Positions 38,637 through 40,037 of a stretch of 40,037 bases of DNA are shown here, piece after piece. The position numbers and the translations under genes were made by a program. The DNA lies in IMG/VR virus record IMGVR_UViG_3300045885_000307, positions 1 through 40,037 of that record, one strand, 5' to 3'. The number at the start of each line of letters is the position of its first letter. The stretch's first letter is position 1. The DNA is from a virus. The notes beneath the pieces were generated by a model that was not told the DNA's origin, searched no databases, and was given only the letters and a program-made list of their open reading frames with translations.

Positions 38637-38665
38637 AATGCTCTTATATATATTGGAGGGTTTGA

Positions 38666-38839
38666 ATGGAAGAGAAACTCACTAAAAAAGAAATGCTCAA
38701 GATGCTTGATGAAATGATTAAAAGCTTTGACAATCTGCCGCAACATGCCATGTTATCATTTGTAACTCAATCTGAGCTTTGTTCTGTTTTAATGTTGCTG
38801 TCAGCTATCTTACGATCGGATTGTATTGATGAAAGTTGA
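38666..38839 (+). CDS. Small plus-strand protein, 57 aa
   Basis: MEEKLTKKEMLKMLDEMIKS, FDNLPQHAMLSFVTQSELCS, VLMLLSAILRSDCIDES: two amphipathic helices with a sensible hydrophobic pattern, and TTGGAGGG 5 bases before the ATG. It lies in the gap between TerL and TerS and overlaps the 3' end of TerS by 73 bases on the opposite strand. Possibly a regulator of late expression; function unknown. Confidence 0.5.
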   Translation: MEEKLTKKEMLKMLDEMIKSFDNLPQHAMLSFVTQSELCSVLMLLSAILRSDCIDES

Positions 38840-39207
38840 TCTACAAAGTCTGTGAAGGTTGCAACAATTTGCTCGTTTGTTTCAAAGTTTTTCCTGTCTT
38901 GTTCCAAATAAATTTCACCTAAACGTAACAGCATCTGTATGTTGCCTTCCATAGCTTTATGATATTGCTTGGCTCTTAAAAGGCATTTTCCCTTACTGCG
39001 CATTCTTACAGCATAATTAGTGAAATCTTCGCCATGTTTATCTTTAAATTTATTGCCAAAATTTACAGGATGCATACCAACGTTTCCTGCAATTTCATTC
39101 ATTGTGCATTGAGCCATGATAAGCTTGTCGACATTATCCCAATCAACGAATATTTCAGGTCTTCCGACTTTTCCTATTTCTTTTTCTTCTTTAGTTTTTG
39201 ATTGCAT
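38767..39207 (-). CDS. Putative terminase small subunit, 146 aa
   Basis: Lies immediately upstream of TerL. Contains an N-terminal HTH-like segment GRPEIFVDWDNVDKLIMAQC then TMNEIAGNVGMHPVNFGNKF, as in DNA-recognising TerS proteins, followed by helices for oligomerisation (YHKAMEGNIQMLLRLGEIYL). ATAGGTG before the ATG, overlapping the ParB-like gene by 34 bases. Would recognise the packaging site. Family assigned by position and HTH; sequence identity to known TerS not tested. Confidence 0.65.
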   Translation of the reverse strand: MQSKTKEEKEIGKVGRPEIFVDWDNVDKLIMAQCTMNEIAGNVGMHPVNFGNKFKDKHGEDFTNYAVRMRSKGKCLLRAKQYHKAMEGNIQMLLRLGEIYLEQDRKNFETNEQIVATFTDFVDQLSSIQSDRKIADSNIKTEQSSD

Positions 39208-39632
39208 TCAGTGCACCTATCGCATTCTTCTTCTATTTTAGGAACATCATCAAAACATCCAGTCAGTTCCTTTACACTAAATCCCCATTCCACCAAGTCT
39301 CTCATATCCCAATCATTTGCTAGGATGTCAAAATCCCAAGAGCCTGTGTTTTTGTTGAGCCGAATGTTAAGTTCGTCAACTTCTTGCTCAGTTAACAAAC
39401 TGTCAGGCACCCAGCAATTGACTTCAGATTCACCTTCATCCTTTAGGATTGAAATGCGCTGATGACCACCTATGATTGTATTGTCATTATTGATTATGGG
39501 TACATCTATGAGGCCGAATTTAGTGATAGAAGTTTTGAGTTGTTTTGCCTGATCTTTGTTAAGATAGCGTGGATTTTTGGAATGAGGAATTAAGTCTTTG
39601 ATGAGTCTTTTTTCTAAGCGCCATTCGATCAT
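39174..39632 (-). CDS. ParB/sulfiredoxin-fold protein, 152 aa
   Basis: WRLEKRLIKDLIPHSKNPRY and the box VPIINNDNTIIGGHQRISIL (residues 44-63) are the ParB-N/Srx pattern; phages often place this domain next to terminase, sometimes fused to a DNA methylase, which is absent here. The C-terminus has CDRCTEC and poly-Lys, maybe a zinc knuckle. First gene of the terminase transcript. A role in DNA modification or packaging control is possible, unproven. Confidence 0.7.
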   Translation of the reverse strand: MIEWRLEKRLIKDLIPHSKNPRYLNKDQAKQLKTSITKFGLIDVPIINNDNTIIGGHQRISILKDEGESEVNCWVPDSLLTEQEVDELNIRLNKNTGSWDFDILANDWDMRDLVEWGFSVKELTGCFDDVPKIEEECDRCTECNQKLKKKKK

Positions 39633-39659
39633 TGATATCCAGTTGTTTTTGCTTGACTG

Positions 39660-39799
39660 AATAACAATTTCGCAGATTTTTTGTCTAAGTGCTAAAAAGA
39701 AAGGGCTCTAGTCAATCACTCTAGAGCCAAAGAAGCCATCGCACAAAACTTTATATTGGAGACTTTACGACCCCTTAATAACAATTTCGCAGGATTTTT
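39660..39799. repeat. Direct repeat of AATAACAATTTCGCAG
   Basis: Copies start at 39660 and 39777 (117 bp apart); both are followed by (A/G)ATTTTT. They flank the hairpin at 39704-39728 in the region upstream of the ParB-like/terminase genes, so may be binding sites or phage-specific promoter elements for the late transcript. Confidence 0.6.
39704..39728 (-). terminator. Rho-independent terminator
   Basis: Minus strand GGCTCTAG, 9-base loop, CTAGAGCC, then CTTTCTTTTT. Would end any transcript coming through the structured region at 185-1 before it reaches the terminase genes. Confidence 0.7.
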
Positions 39800-39910
39800 G
39801 GAAAGATAAAGAGGGATATTTTAGGTAATACCCCTCAAAAGGATAACAGACAAATTTGAAAAAAAGGATAAATGAACAATGTAAGGATAAATTAAGAGAC
39901 AATAAAAAGC

Positions 39911-40037
39911 AAAAAAAACGACACTGCTGGCAAAGCTACGGTGTGCCGCAATCACGCCTAGGTAACTAAAGTTACTGCCACTAGGATTTTTGTCTAGACA
40001 TGCCCATGTCCAGTTTATCGGAGGATCTCTCAGGGCT
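39911..40037. repeat. Terminal direct repeat, right copy
   Basis: Exact copy of bases 1-127. It shows that the stretch after 39632 and the stretch before 193 are one continuous intergenic region of roughly 470 bp. Confidence 0.95.

Overview
The window is a complete small dsDNA phage genome. Bases 1-127 recur exactly at 39911-40037, so it closes into a circle of 39,910 bp; the 127-base overlap looks like an assembly k-mer but could be true terminal redundancy. The head, connector and ejection genes (TerL, portal, coiled-coil scaffold, N4-gp56-type capsid protein, connector and tail-hub proteins, three ejection-type proteins, several fibres, no tape measure or sheath) indicate a short-tailed, podovirus-like virion. 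The genome is AT-rich with clear Shine-Dalgarno sites. A lipobox protein and small membrane proteins fit a Gram-negative host, which I cannot name. An XerC/D-type recombinase, an excisionase-like HTH protein and a Cro/CI-like repressor facing a promoter with operator palindromes suggest a temperate or plasmid-like lifestyle.

Layout. (1) 39633-192 across the junction: no gene, GC-rich, full of hairpins; probably a structured RNA or control region. (2) 193-1448 (-): small Cys-rich and zinc-ribbon proteins with a terminator and a four-part inverted repeat. (3) 1538-3056 (+): a ParB/Srx-fold protein and a protein with three Cys-rich modules plus HTH. (4) 3112-4311 (-): Xer-type recombinase and a small helical protein; at 4311-4426 a divergent control region with a strong promoter. 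(5) 4601-8371 (-): replication and recombination genes (RusA resolvase, SSB-like protein, initiator with an internal iteron origin, small winged-helix-like proteins, SpoVG-like protein). (6) 8571-10681: repressor (-) opposite an early (+) operon with a PD-(D/E)XK nuclease and an ERF annealing protein. (7) 10735-11398 (-): four tiny genes, possibly including a spanin pair. (8) 11427-12044 (+): HNH endonuclease. (9) 12041-18966 (-): fibres. (10) 19099-20260 (+): excisionase-like protein and small secreted or membrane proteins. (11) 20264-39632 (-): late morphogenesis genes, from ParB-like/TerS/TerL through portal, scaffold and capsid to connector, tail and ejection proteins, with one gene inserted on the opposite strand (33877-34413).

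The most notable observations are: three genes (RusA, portal, a fibre) whose family-consistent N-termini can only begin at ATT codons placed correctly after Shine-Dalgarno sites; a lambda-O-like origin with five 11-bp iterons inside the initiator gene; an identical-length 66-residue module present in three different virion proteins, in one case interrupting a domain that is uninterrupted in a neighbouring paralogue; and the structured GC-rich region at the genome junction.
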